A DNA stretch of 64,000 bases from Litorimonas taeanensis (lineage in GTDB: Bacteria > Pseudomonadota > Alphaproteobacteria > Caulobacterales > Maricaulaceae): contig NZ_RBII01000002.1 in the NCBI RefSeq assembly GCF_003634015.1, positions 1 through 64,000 on the forward strand. The letters run 5' to 3'. The notes below the pieces were generated by a model. That model worked only from the letters and a program-made list of their open reading frames with translations, searched no databases and was not told the origin of the DNA. Positions 25,363-34,651 of the stretch are shown here, one piece after another. How positions within the stretch are numbered: the first letter of the stretch is position 1; each line of letters starts with the position of its first letter. The translations under genes and the position numbers were made by a program.

Positions 25363-27918
25363 ATGAGCGACACTCCCCCCCTGCCCAAGCAGGTCAGTAA
25401 ATCAGAAATAGACCAACAGATCTCGCCTGAATATCGCGATCAATTTTTAGATATATTATGTCGACACTTAGATGTCAGTGTCTCCATCTTGGATAAAGAC
25501 CTCAATTACCAATTTATCTCAGATGCGGCCTATAAACAGCTCGGCATCACTCCAAAACAGTTAAAGGTTGGGGACCCTCTCTCACATTGTCATGATTTGA
25601 TGATGGAAAACGGGCTACTGACTCAAAAAATTCTCGATAAGAACAAACTCTCTTCTGAAGAACAATCAAAAGCCGAAAAGACAGAGAAAGACGTCAAACG
25701 ACAACTTATGACGCTCGGTAATGGCAGAACGCATCACCATGTCCGCAAGTCCCTGCCGAATGACTTTACCATTTCCATTTCAGAAGACGTCTCTGACCTC
25801 GTAGAAAAAGAGAAAATCCTTGAGCGCTCTTTAGCGATTGGGAACGCGGGATATTGGACATATAATTTCAATACAAAACAGTATCAATTTAGCACTTCAC
25901 TCGTCACCTATTTTGGCAAAGAGAAAATCGCAATGATCCGCAAATACGGTATTTTGTCGATTGTTGAAGACGACGACAAAGAAAGATACCGTACGGCCAT
26001 AGCAAACCTCGTAAAGCATGGTAAAAAATTCGACGTTATGGGCCGCTCCAAAACGGTGAATGGGAATGTGCGTTGGCATCACACGACAGCAGAACTCATT
26101 CGCGACGCCGCAGGCAGACCTTTACAAATTTGGTCGTTTGTTCAGGACAAAACCAGAGATAAATATCAAGCCGAGGCTCTTGAACACGCAAAAGACAAAG
26201 CTATCGCAGCCAGTAAAGCGAAGTCAGAGTTTCTCGCCAATATGAGCCATGAAATCCGCACACCCATGAACGGAATTTTGGGCATGGCAGAACTGCTCGC
26301 CAATACTAATATCGATGAACGTCAAAAAGAGTTTGTCGAAGTCATCAATAACAGCGCCGCTGCGCTCTTAACGATTATCAACGACATTTTAGACTTCTCT
26401 AAAATCGAGGCCGGCGCGCTTGAGCTGGACCCTATTCCGTTTGATTTGAAGACAGCTATCAATGATGTCACGTCACTCTTGGTGGCCAAAGCTCAAGAAA
26501 AGAATTTAGAACTCATTATCAATTACCCTCCCGACATGCCAAAGCATTTTATTGGGGACGGCGGGCGTCTACGCCAAGTGCTTACGAATTTGATTGGCAA
26601 TGCTATTAAATTCACCAGTGAAGGCCATATTGCCATTAATGTGGATGTTTCCGAACCTAGAGACGGCACATGCTTCATTCGCTTGGATGTCGCCGATACT
26701 GGCATTGGTATTCCAAAAGAAAAGCTCGGCCATATCTTTGATAAGTTCACCCAAGCTGATGGCTCAACAACGCGCGTTTACGGCGGCACAGGCCTTGGTC
26801 TTGCCATCACGAAAAGCATCGTAGAAATGATGGGCGGACGTGTCAGCCTGACATCTGAACTGGGTGTAGGTTCAGTCTTCTCTGTTCAAGTGCCGCTTCC
26901 AATTGATGAGAATGCTGTACACCACCCCCTAAATTCCTCCTCTCTCTTTGGCAAACGGGCTTTGATCGTTGATGACATCAAGATCAACCGTCAAATTTTC
27001 ACGGAGCAATTACGATGCTGGGGCGTGGACACAGAAACCGCAGAAGATGGTGTGGAAGGTCTTGCAAAACTTAAGACCAGCCTAGAAGAGAACAAACCCT
27101 TCGATTTTGTGGTACTCGACTATTTAATGCCGGGGATTAACGGCATTGAGTGGGCGCAAATGATTAGCCAAAACTCGACTATTCCCAATTTGCCTATCCT
27201 GATGCTCTCTTCCTGTGACCCCTCTATTTCTTCGGTCGATATGAAAAAAATTGGCATTGTTGGCCACCATGTAAAGCCTGTTCGTGAAGCTCGCCTGCAC
27301 AAAGCTTTGCAAGAGTTAACCTCTATGCCGAAAATGGCTCAGCCCGCTCCACCGAGCCCGCAACCGCCTGTGGCTGAGACACAGCCGCCCATCGAAGACA
27401 AGCTTGAGACACGTATTATGCCGACGCCGGTACCAACTCGGGCCAGCCCAATCGCGTCCGAACAAAATAGCCCGCAAATAGAGGCCAAAGAGCCTGAACA
27501 GACGGCGAAGACTGAAATTTTATTTGCAGAAGATTTTCCTCTTAACCAAGAGGTCGTAAGGCTCATGCTCGTAGAATCACCCTACACACCTCATTTTGTC
27601 AATAACGGTCAAGAAGCGTTAAACCTTTATAAAGCCGATCCTGCCCGTTTCCCTGTCATTGTCATGGATGTATCTATGCCCGTCATGGATGGTTACGAAG
27701 CCTCTGGCCAGATCATAGCCTATGAGAAAGAGATGGGGCTAGAACATACGCCCATTATCGCTTTAACAGGTCACGCGCTCAAAAATGATCGCCAAGCCTG
27801 TATTGATGCAGGGATGGATGATTTTCTCTCTAAGCCGGTCAAACAAACTGAATTATTCGACCGGATTAAGTTTCATCTAAATCAGCTTAATGCCAACCCC
27901 ATAGCGAAAGCGGGCTAG
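25363..27918 (+). CDS. Hybrid sensor histidine kinase with two receiver domains
   Basis: An 851-residue soluble sensor with no TM segments. Order: PAS-like domain (about 30-140), a second PAS with PAC end (about 148-270), HisKA with phospho-acceptor His296 in [13 protein letters not shown], HATPase ([25 protein letters not shown]), a first receiver (Asp586 in VVLDYLMPG), a Pro/Gln-rich linker, and a second receiver (Asp769 in [16 protein letters not shown]). There is no Hpt domain, so phosphate must pass to a separate phosphotransfer protein. In Caulobacterales relatives such kinases (CckA, DivL, PleC neighbours) feed cell-cycle circuits; that link is speculative here. A small RNA gene precedes it. 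Confidence 0.92.
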   Translation: MSDTPPLPKQVSKSEIDQQISPEYRDQFLDILCRHLDVSVSILDKDLNYQFISDAAYKQLGITPKQLKVGDPLSHCHDLMMENGLLTQKILDKNKLSSEEQSKAEKTEKDVKRQLMTLGNGRTHHHVRKSLPNDFTISISEDVSDLVEKEKILERSLAIGNAGYWTYNFNTKQYQFSTSLVTYFGKEKIAMIRKYGILSIVEDDDKERYRTAIANLVKHGKKFDVMGRSKTVNGNVRWHHTTAELIRDAAGRPLQIWSFVQDKTRDKYQAEALEHAKDKAIAASKAKSEFLANMSHEIRTPMNGILGMAELLANTNIDERQKEFVEVINNSAAALLTIINDILDFSKIEAGALELDPIPFDLKTAINDVTSLLVAKAQEKNLELIINYPPDMPKHFIGDGGRLRQVLTNLIGNAIKFTSEGHIAINVDVSEPRDGTCFIRLDVADTGIGIPKEKLGHIFDKFTQADGSTTRVYGGTGLGLAITKSIVEMMGGRVSLTSELGVGSVFSVQVPLPIDENAVHHPLNSSSLFGKRALIVDDIKINRQIFTEQLRCWGVDTETAEDGVEGLAKLKTSLEENKPFDFVVLDYLMPGINGIEWAQMISQNSTIPNLPILMLSSCDPSISSVDMKKIGIVGHHVKPVREARLHKALQELTSMPKMAQPAPPSPQPPVAETQPPIEDKLETRIMPTPVPTRASPIASEQNSPQIEAKEPEQTAKTEILFAEDFPLNQEVVRLMLVESPYTPHFVNNGQEALNLYKADPARFPVIVMDVSMPVMDGYEASGQIIAYEKEMGLEHTPIIALTGHALKNDRQACIDAGMDDFLSKPVKQTELFDRIKFHLNQLNANPIAKAG

Positions 27919-27955
27919 GCATTAAGTCACTAAAAGCTTTAAGTCACATAAGACC

Positions 27956-28423
27956 TTAAGCCGCTGTTGCGCGAAGCATCCAAGCTGTTTTCTCATGTAA
28001 AGTGACGCGCGGCGCAACAATATCAGCCGTAGCGTCGTCCCCTGCCTCCTCGGCGACACGTAACACATCTCTAGCTGTTTTAGCCACTTGTTCATGCCCT
28101 TTAGCAAGCGTCGTCACCATTGCTTTCCAGTCTGGACGGCCAGATTCTTCTGTCAAATTCGACAAGGCCGCCATCTCTGCATAAGACCCCGGCGCATAAT
28201 GCCCTAAGGCACGAATACGCTCGGCCAACTCATCAACGGCAGTCCACATTTCTGTATACTGTTCCATAAATTGAATATGAAGTTGTTGGAAATGTGGCCC
28301 TTCGACGTTCCAGTGATAACCATGGGTCTTTAAATAGAGCGTATATGTATCCGCCAAGAGACGACTAACGGCTTCTGCAGACACTTTTCTGTCCGCCGCT
28401 TTAATACCAATATTAATATCCAT
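27956..28423 (-). CDS. dps: Dps-family DNA-protecting ferritin-like protein
   Basis: A 155-residue ferritin-like subunit. It has LADTYTLYLKTHGYHWNVEGPHF, then LHIQFMEQYTEMWTAVDELAERIRALG, the Dps ferroxidase His, Asp and Glu pattern. Dps forms 12-mers that oxidise Fe(II) with peroxide and shield DNA. The C-terminal helix ends at HEKTAWMLRATAA. It follows pheA-tyrA on the same strand after 30 bp of spacing, so read-through is possible, and converges with the hybrid kinase. Confidence 0.93.
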   Translation of the reverse strand: MDINIGIKAADRKVSAEAVSRLLADTYTLYLKTHGYHWNVEGPHFQQLHIQFMEQYTEMWTAVDELAERIRALGHYAPGSYAEMAALSNLTEESGRPDWKAMVTTLAKGHEQVAKTARDVLRVAEEAGDDATADIVAPRVTLHEKTAWMLRATAA

Positions 28424-28453
28424 GATTTTTACCTTTCCAATAACTCTCTCTAC

Positions 28454-29347
28454 TTAAACTGACAAGAACCCCGAAACCACGCTGCGAAGTGGGCTTGAAG
28501 AATAACAGCCAATGACTTTCAAGAATGACGTATTATTCGCCAGTTCAGACAAAGCTTTTTCACCCAGCTCTGAAAATCGATTGACGGCTATATCCACGTA
28601 AAATGTAGGCGCTTCTCTAAGGCCAGAAACCATATAGGTTTCAAGTTTCACCACATTCACATCATTTTCAGCGATAGCGCTCAGGGCCTTAAGTAACGAT
28701 CCGGGCGTATGTTTCACTTGGAAAATTACAGTCGTAATAGCCCGTAAATTCGCAAGATTGTCGGGCTGTACGGGCTGGCGGCTTAGCACATGGAATCTGG
28801 TGTAATTTTGTTTGATATTTTGAATATCTTCCGCGACGACCGATAAATTATAGATATCCGCCGCGCGTTTAGAGCAAATAGCCGCTTTCGTTTCTAATGC
28901 GGTTTCGGATACATATTTTGCTGAACTTGCCGTATCTGACATGCTCACAGCTTCGGCGTCTGGTAATTTACTCGACATCCAATCACGGCACTGCATCAGA
29001 GCCTGCTTGTGACTATAGACATTTTCGATTTCTTTAAGGTCTATCTCTTTATCTTTGTCCGAAGGTGTTGGCACAGCCAAACAATGCGCAATTTCTACGA
29101 AATGTTCCGCCACAATGCTAAGGTTTATCAAATCAAGAATTTGATAAAGATCTGCAACTCGGCCCGCTATGGAATTTTCTACGGGTACGACCCCCTTATC
29201 CACCACGCCTTGCTCCGTGGCTTCAACAATTTCATGAATACTTGCAAACCCGACTAACTTTTCGTTTTTAAAAAGTTCCTCGGCCGCTTGATGGGTATAA
29301 GACCCTTTTGACCCTAAATACCCAATTCGAGATTGACGCGCATTCAT
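28454..29347 (-). CDS. pheA: Prephenate dehydratase
   Basis: A 297-residue enzyme making phenylpyruvate from prephenate. The PDT domain begins IGYLGSKGSYTHQAAEELF. It contains GVVPVENSIAGRV and the catalytic NYTRFHVLSR, and is followed by a C-terminal ACT domain (VKHTPGSLLKALSAIAEND, VNVVKLETYMV). There is no chorismate mutase domain, as expected for the stand-alone type. The gene starts 4 bp after tyrA and is the third gene of the unknown-tyrA-pheA operon. Confidence 0.94.
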   Translation of the reverse strand: MNARQSRIGYLGSKGSYTHQAAEELFKNEKLVGFASIHEIVEATEQGVVDKGVVPVENSIAGRVADLYQILDLINLSIVAEHFVEIAHCLAVPTPSDKDKEIDLKEIENVYSHKQALMQCRDWMSSKLPDAEAVSMSDTASSAKYVSETALETKAAICSKRAADIYNLSVVAEDIQNIKQNYTRFHVLSRQPVQPDNLANLRAITTVIFQVKHTPGSLLKALSAIAENDVNVVKLETYMVSGLREAPTFYVDIAVNRFSELGEKALSELANNTSFLKVIGCYSSSPLRSVVSGFLSV

Positions 29348-29351
29348 AGTG

Positions 29352-30203
29352 TTACCTTAATTTTTGACGCTCATTTTTTGCAAGATTTATAGTCTGCATG
29401 ACACGTTCTGAATCAGAATTCTCAATCGTTTCGACAAAATCATTTACCACTCGTAAAACATCTTTCAAAGACTTAAGAATTTTGCCTTTATTATATTCGA
29501 AAATGTCCACCCACATGGCAGGATCACTTTGGGCGATACGAGTAAAATCGTAAAACCCGCCCGCGCAAAAATCAATATAGTCGACACCCTCATCGGTTTT
29601 AAACTCTGTGCCAGCCTTCATGTAAGAAAATGCCAATAAATGCGGTAAATGCGACACATAGGCCATTATCTCATCATGAGCATCTGGCGCCATAGAGACG
29701 ACATCGGCGCCCAGCATTTCGAAAAATTCTACTGTTTTACGACAGGCGTCTTCATCAACAGTCTCAGGCGGTGTGAGGATTATTTTCCGGCTATCAAACA
29801 TATCTGAACGGCCATGTAATGGGCCAGCCAAATGGCTACCAGCCATAGGGTGAGCGGGAATAAACCGGTTAAATTCGGGCCGTACTTCAAGCAATCTATT
29901 ATAGACAACGCTCTTTACCGAACCCACATCCAGAACAATTGTCTTTGGCCCAGACAAATCGATAGCTTCGGGTAATATTTTAACGATGGCACTCAGAGGT
30001 GTTGCTAAAATTATAAAATCAAAATCTTCGGTTATATCGTGAATATCATTGGAGGTTGCATGGCATAAGTCATGTTCCAAAGCTTGTTTCAGAACATCGT
30101 CACTCGCATCGACGGCCAGAATGTGCGCAGAGGTCTCTGCACGCATAACCGCCCTAGCAATTGATGACCCAATCAACCCTAAGCCAATGATTGCGACTTT
30201 CAT
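29352..30203 (-). CDS. tyrA: Prephenate/arogenate dehydrogenase
   Basis: A 283-residue NAD(P)-dependent dehydrogenase of tyrosine synthesis. The Rossmann motif GLGLIGSS is at 7-14; LATPLSAIVKILPEA, VLDVGSVKSVV, and the catalytic region RFIPAHPMAGSHLAGP follow, as does HDEIMAYVSHLPHLLAFS. Its first four bases overlap the stop of an unidentified upstream gene (ATGA), and it is followed at once by pheA, so tyrosine and phenylalanine branches are controlled together. Confidence 0.94.
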   Translation of the reverse strand: MKVAIIGLGLIGSSIARAVMRAETSAHILAVDASDDVLKQALEHDLCHATSNDIHDITEDFDFIILATPLSAIVKILPEAIDLSGPKTIVLDVGSVKSVVYNRLLEVRPEFNRFIPAHPMAGSHLAGPLHGRSDMFDSRKIILTPPETVDEDACRKTVEFFEMLGADVVSMAPDAHDEIMAYVSHLPHLLAFSYMKAGTEFKTDEGVDYIDFCAGGFYDFTRIAQSDPAMWVDIFEYNKGKILKSLKDVLRVVNDFVETIENSDSERVMQTINLAKNERQKLR

Positions 30204-30997
30204 GATACGCCGCTTGGTCTTTCCAGAGAAGATTGCATAGAAGTTGGATAACTTCTCATGAAGTTAAGGTTACACAGGTATTTCGTTGCGACGGCAAAAT
30301 CTTTCAAAAATTCATCCACGCGTGACATATCCATATCAAGCTGAATGACGTTTCTTGAAATTGTGTTTCTTACGATAACGCTGTTAAAGTCTGACACTTG
30401 ATCAAATTGAAGCGGCAAGGTCATACCGTCACAGCTGACTGTGGTCGCCAAAGATGACTTCTGAACAACTTCAAATTTACGGAACCGTTCTTCCCCATCA
30501 AAAACGCCGCCTATGGAAATACTGGCTTCCGCCACTTCTAAATCAAAAGATGATAGAGTTTGCGTTGACGTCGTTTGTAGGAAGCTTTGAATTTCTGAAT
30601 ATTTGCTCATGCCAGCGATTTCGTCACTACTGTCCAAACCGAGCATGTGACACCACTGCTTTAGATTTTTAAAAGAAGCAAACCCACCGCTTAAGAGAGC
30701 GCGGCCATAGTTCAAAGCTCCATAAGATTGCCCATCTGAAAATCTGGACCCGACGCCGACTAAATCAATCAATTTTGTCATACGGCCTGAACCGCTTCCG
30801 ATTAAGAGATAGTTAGATAACAACATTGAACAAAAGACGACATCCAAGACAGCTTGGCTCGGTTCCGTTATCTTATAGCGAACGACAAGCAAGCGTGAAT
30901 CACCGTTTGAAAACGCGTTTAAGTCTTCTTTCAATGTCTGGATTTCTTCGCTGGTGTAAGCTTTGGGCCCGTTTTTCATATTGATAAGCTTTGACAT
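30200..30997 (-). CDS. Unrecognised protein translationally coupled to tyrA-pheA
   Basis: A 265-residue protein with no recognised family. It has no signal peptide and no clear TM segment. A mildly hydrophobic stretch (VLDVVFCSMLLSNYLLIGSG) is followed by small-residue-rich SGSGRMTKLIDLVGVGSRFSDGQSYG, then mixed alpha/beta sequence. A good GGTGAAGTT ribosome-binding site precedes the ATG, and the stop overlaps the tyrA start (ATGA). Position suggests a role in aromatic amino acid synthesis or its control, for example the missing chorismate mutase, but I see no chorismate mutase motif. It is divergent from the two-TM beta-rich gene. Confidence 0.75.
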   Translation of the reverse strand: MSKLINMKNGPKAYTSEEIQTLKEDLNAFSNGDSRLLVVRYKITEPSQAVLDVVFCSMLLSNYLLIGSGSGRMTKLIDLVGVGSRFSDGQSYGALNYGRALLSGGFASFKNLKQWCHMLGLDSSDEIAGMSKYSEIQSFLQTTSTQTLSSFDLEVAEASISIGGVFDGEERFRKFEVVQKSSLATTVSCDGMTLPLQFDQVSDFNSVIVRNTISRNVIQLDMDMSRVDEFLKDFAVATKYLCNLNFMRSYPTSMQSSLERPSGVS

Positions 30998-31157
30998 AAC
31001 TTCACCATAATGGGTTCAATGAATAGAATGAGGGTTTGGCCTCTAATGCATTTACCTTGATGGTACAACACTTTGTGGTTACGAAGAACATCAAGTCTGC
31101 CCTTAATGTATGGCTGAATTAGGGGAGCATAGGCAATTTAGAGGGGTAAATTTTGTC

Positions 31158-31823
31158 ATGAACAGACAACAAATCAACAGTGCATCTGCCTTTGGAACCT
31201 CTTTAATATTAGCGGCTACCTCTGTTATACTGGCTCCGAAAGTCAGCCAAATGGCCCTGCTCCCTCAAATTATATATGCTCTTTTTGCAACGATAGGATT
31301 CTATTCGATTTTCACTCTCTTGAAACGAGGGCTCACGCGATATTACTTACGCGGCATTCTTGGTAAATGGTATTATGTGACGGCCCCCTTTAGCTTCTCT
31401 TCGTTCAAAGACGCAAATTACGCTGTGATGACGTTTTACATCTCGGCAAAGGGCAATCTTGATTACAAAGTCGATTTATACCCAACAAGAAAAGGGCTAG
31501 AAGAGCCGGGTTCAGAGAGAAGCCGCGGACATGCTTATACAAAATCTTGTCGTTATCACGAAGCCGATCGCAAATTAGATCTGGTCTTTAATGTCAATTA
31601 TGCTGGTGAAACAGGACAGGCGACACGGGACGGCAGATTATTTTTACGCTTTGTTGAAGCGGGACATCTTGAGGGCGATTGGGTCAGTGAAGTGTCTCTG
31701 CATACAGATGACAGCCTTCAAGAGAGGCAATTATCAACAGGCCGCATGATTGCGGCCCGGCCCGATAAATTTTTTGAAATCACAGATAAGGCCCTTAAAA
31801 ACGCCATAGATACGAAAGTGTAA
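31158..31823 (+). CDS. Two-TM beta-strand-rich protein, Cap15 (S-2TMbeta)-like
   Basis: 221 residues from ATG 31158 (an in-frame ATG at 31110 would add 16). Two N-terminal hydrophobic helices (about residues 8-27 and 32-56) are followed by a short basic turn (KRGLTRYYLRG). A beta-rich domain follows, starting LGKWYYVTAPF, with alternating strands (YAVMTFYISAKGNLDYKVDLY, RKLDLVFNVNY, DGRLFLRFVEAG) and a closing LEGDWVSEVS. This is the layout of the CBASS effector Cap15 (SMODS-associated 2TM beta-rich), but no CD-NTase or other CBASS gene is next to it. The similarity is inferred from architecture, not from a search. Confidence 0.6.
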   Translation: MNRQQINSASAFGTSLILAATSVILAPKVSQMALLPQIIYALFATIGFYSIFTLLKRGLTRYYLRGILGKWYYVTAPFSFSSFKDANYAVMTFYISAKGNLDYKVDLYPTRKGLEEPGSERSRGHAYTKSCRYHEADRKLDLVFNVNYAGETGQATRDGRLFLRFVEAGHLEGDWVSEVSLHTDDSLQERQLSTGRMIAARPDKFFEITDKALKNAIDTKV

Positions 31824-31990
31824 CGCCCCATTAAGTCATATCCCTTCATGTCTGACTAATTTTTAACACCCGTTAGAGTATTCTTCTGCCAACACCCTCT
31901 TGGCGGATGTTAGACTTACCCTTATGGCTAAGAGATTAGGGTTGCTAATTTGGCGGCGATATTAGGGTTCCAACGCGTGTGAAGGGGTCA

Positions 31991-33892
31991 ATGACATATA
32001 CTGACCACTACCCCTTGCCTCCTCATCATGGCGATTTCTCTCCCTATTTGGATGATGATCCCGTCATAGATTTCTTTGAGGACGATGCGCAGCGCGTTAC
32101 ATCGATTATCGCAGCTGTTATGGCCGTGCATGTGGCATTGATTTTGGTTCTATCGCCAAATTTCATTTTGCCTGATTTGATAACTGAAGAGCCCGAAGTA
32201 GTTCCAGTTCAAATCGTGACTTTTGACCCAACGCCGCCAGAAGAACCAACTCCAGCGCCTGAACCAGAAGTCTTGCGCCCTGCAACCCCTGCTCCAGCCG
32301 TGACCCCACGCCCCAAGCCCAGACCGAAACCCGAACCCATTGCGCCACAACCTCCGGCTCCAGAACCTATAGCTGAACCAGAACCAGAACCTGAACCTGA
32401 ACCCCTACCAGAACCTATAGCTGAACCCGAGCCTATTCCTGAACCTATTATCGAGCCAGAGCCTATAGTTGAACCAGAACCTGAAATTATACCGCCTACG
32501 CCTGAAATCATCTCTCAACCAATGGTCGAGCCCGAGCCCACAATAGAGCCTTTGCCCGTTGAACGGCTTAACCCTGAGCCAGAGCCTGAACCTATTCCTG
32601 AGCCTGAACCTATTCCTGAGCCAGAGCCCATTCCTGAGCCAGAGCCCATTCCTGAGCCAGAGCCCATTCCAGAGCCTGTTCCTGAACCAGAACCCATTAT
32701 CGAACCAGACCCGATTGCCGAGCCAGAAGTAATTCTAGAAGAATTGCCAATTGAAGAAGCGCCAATCATAGAAGACTTTCCAGAGTCTCTTGATTCACCG
32801 CTTATCGAAGACCCTCTCCCCGAGGCCCCCATCGTGGATGCCCCATTGATTGAACCAGAGCCTGACTTAGAGCTTGCCCCCCTCATCACGCCTGACCCAA
32901 TTGACGAAGCGCCAATAGCGGGCCCCGTCATCGAAGAAGAAATATTGCCAGAAGAGCCCGAAGACATCTTAGCGCCCATTACGCCTGAGCCCATTATCGA
33001 GCCAAACCCAGTGCCGCCAACACCCGAAACAATTGACCCGCCTGATGTCGCAGAGCCAGCACCTATTGCTCCAGAAACCTTGACCACGGCACCCACTATT
33101 TTGGCATCACCCGATGCACCCGTCACACCTGACGAAATAGAAACAGCCATACCGCAATCACAATCAAGCCCGATGGAAGACTTGCTCCGCCGCCCCGTTG
33201 GGTTACCTCCAACCACACCCGGGCAAGGCGGACCTACGAGCAGGAATCCCTTAATAGCTGGACCGAGTACTGGCGGCGGGAACGGAATTCCGCCCAGCGG
33301 CGGAACACGCCGTACTGCACCGGGCGCAAATGGCTGGACGCTAGCCCCTGGACCCTCGAGCCCTGGCGCAGGCTATGACGGTCTCGTGTTGGATATTCGA
33401 TGCCGCGAGGCCAACAGAACGCATGAAAACTGCCCTGAATATTTACGAACCTATCAAGGCCGCAACAGCGCCGGATGGGAAAGTTTCAATGGTATGGCCG
33501 GAACTGGCACTGATCGCGGTGAAACTAGCGCAAATGGTCTAACGAGGCGTCCAGACACTGCCGGACAAGTTGGCGGAGGACAGAATATCTGGAAGGTACC
33601 CCTTGGTGATAATTCCTTTAATGGCGGCGGCCCTTCCACCACGGTATTGGATGATGTCGGCGGTTTTAATAATACATTCCGCTCCAATCCTGTTCGTAGT
33701 ACAAATAAATTTCTCGAACCTGTCGAAGTCCCTAAAACAGATGCCATTGATCCCAATAATTGGGCCTTAAAGTTAAACGCCCCTGAACCAGAATCCCGTG
33801 TGACAAATACCCTTGAAACTGACACAGACGAATCTGAGTCCGTTCAACCCCTGCCCGATTGGATGCGCGCCGAAACCGTACCAGACCCCTAA
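31991..33892 (+). CDS. Single-TM, Pro/Glu-rich TonB-like protein
   Basis: 633 residues from ATG 31991 (a GTG four codons earlier is possible; AGGGG sits just upstream of the ATG). A short cytoplasmic N terminus, one TM helix ([20 protein letters not shown]), then about 330 residues of Pro-Glu/Pro-Lys-rich spacer, like the rigid periplasmic arm of TonB. The C-terminal part is Gly/Pro-rich with [14 protein letters not shown] and [16 protein letters not shown], the Cys pair of a small domain seen in Hyphomonadaceae proteins, rather than a canonical TonB C-terminal domain. It probably spans the periplasm; whether it transduces energy is unknown. No ExbB or ExbD is adjacent. Confidence 0.7.
   Translation: MTYTDHYPLPPHHGDFSPYLDDDPVIDFFEDDAQRVTSIIAAVMAVHVALILVLSPNFILPDLITEEPEVVPVQIVTFDPTPPEEPTPAPEPEVLRPATPAPAVTPRPKPRPKPEPIAPQPPAPEPIAEPEPEPEPEPLPEPIAEPEPIPEPIIEPEPIVEPEPEIIPPTPEIISQPMVEPEPTIEPLPVERLNPEPEPEPIPEPEPIPEPEPIPEPEPIPEPEPIPEPVPEPEPIIEPDPIAEPEVILEELPIEEAPIIEDFPESLDSPLIEDPLPEAPIVDAPLIEPEPDLELAPLITPDPIDEAPIAGPVIEEEILPEEPEDILAPITPEPIIEPNPVPPTPETIDPPDVAEPAPIAPETLTTAPTILASPDAPVTPDEIETAIPQSQSSPMEDLLRRPVGLPPTTPGQGGPTSRNPLIAGPSTGGGNGIPPSGGTRRTAPGANGWTLAPGPSSPGAGYDGLVLDIRCREANRTHENCPEYLRTYQGRNSAGWESFNGMAGTGTDRGETSANGLTRRPDTAGQVGGGQNIWKVPLGDNSFNGGGPSTTVLDDVGGFNNTFRSNPVRSTNKFLEPVEVPKTDAIDPNNWALKLNAPEPESRVTNTLETDTDESESVQPLPDWMRAETVPDP
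32618..32671 (+). repeat. Three 18-bp tandem repeats within the Pro/Glu-rich gene
   Basis: The unit GAGCCAGAGCCCATTCCT occurs twice exactly (32618-32635, 32636-32653) and a third time with one change (32654-32671). Diverged copies precede it from about 32577. It encodes Glu-Pro-Glu-Pro-Ile-Pro and is a likely length-variable site. Confidence 0.9.
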
Positions 33893-33924
33893 AGGCACTC
33901 TTTCCTAAAATAGCGCTTTTTGCG

Positions 33925-34467
33925 TTAGTCCCGATTGGCTTCTACGATAGTTCTCAACCGTAATAACGCAGCATCTAAATCTCGTTCACGACCAGATTTA
34001 ACGAGGTATTGCCTTAATCGCCCAAGATAAGGAAACCCAGGTTGCGGAAAGGCGTGATTGGATAAGACAGTTACAGTCTCATCTTGGTTTGATGTTAACG
34101 CATGGGTCATTAAACTACTCTTGCCCGCAATATTTAAACTAATTTGGACAAATTCTCCCGCTTGAGATTGAACGATTTCGCGGCTACCAAACTCAAAATT
34201 TTCAGGGCCATTTTGCCAGGCTTGCGTTTGCCCTGTCCCATAATCTGCGCCTCCGGTAATAATGGCTGTATTCCCCAGATAGAGATCAAGCGCCGCCCAA
34301 TTTTGATGTTGCTCGAGATCTTCTAGATAAGGGAAAACATCATCAATATAAGCGTCCATGACAATGGACCGCTCTACTGTCAGCGTATTTGGCATAAAAA
34401 AACCAGCAACGCACCCACCGATGAAAATCAGAAAAATGCTCAATACAGATATTAAAAAAAGCTTCAT
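33925..34467 (-). CDS. SRPBCC/polyketide cyclase-like protein with N-terminal membrane anchor
   Basis: 180 residues from ATG 34467, which has an AAGGAT ribosome-binding site; the longer frame upstream lacks support. The hydrophobic start LFLISVLSIFLIFIGGCVAGFF is a signal anchor. The body, RSIVMDAYIDDVFPYLEDLEQHQNWAALDL, matches the START-like (SRPBCC) lipid-binding fold. Ligand unknown. It is convergent with the Pro/Glu-rich gene. Confidence 0.75.
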   Translation of the reverse strand: MKLFLISVLSIFLIFIGGCVAGFFMPNTLTVERSIVMDAYIDDVFPYLEDLEQHQNWAALDLYLGNTAIITGGADYGTGQTQAWQNGPENFEFGSREIVQSQAGEFVQISLNIAGKSSLMTHALTSNQDETVTVLSNHAFPQPGFPYLGRLRQYLVKSGRERDLDAALLRLRTIVEANRD

Positions 34468-34651
34468 CAGTGTTATCCTTAGGTTGAGCTTAGGCAATGA
34501 TATAATAATATTCCCTAAATCCATCCCCACTTTGATACATTAGGTTATTGTCATGGATTATCACGTCATAGGCTATGCCAGACGACTTGCCGAGCCTCAA
34601 TATCAAGCGCATAAGTCAACAGAATACCAACTAAGGATGAGAAACATCTAA

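Noticed and set aside
31158-31823. A complete CBASS operon around the Cap15-like gene
   Set aside because: No CD-NTase (GS-X-X-X-GT motif), E1/E2 or JAB gene within the neighbourhood; the divergent gene lacks nucleotidyltransferase motifs.
32209-33216. Long Gly/Ser-rich minus-strand frames opposite the Pro/Glu-rich gene
   Set aside because: They are complements of Pro/Glu codons; low-complexity shadows.
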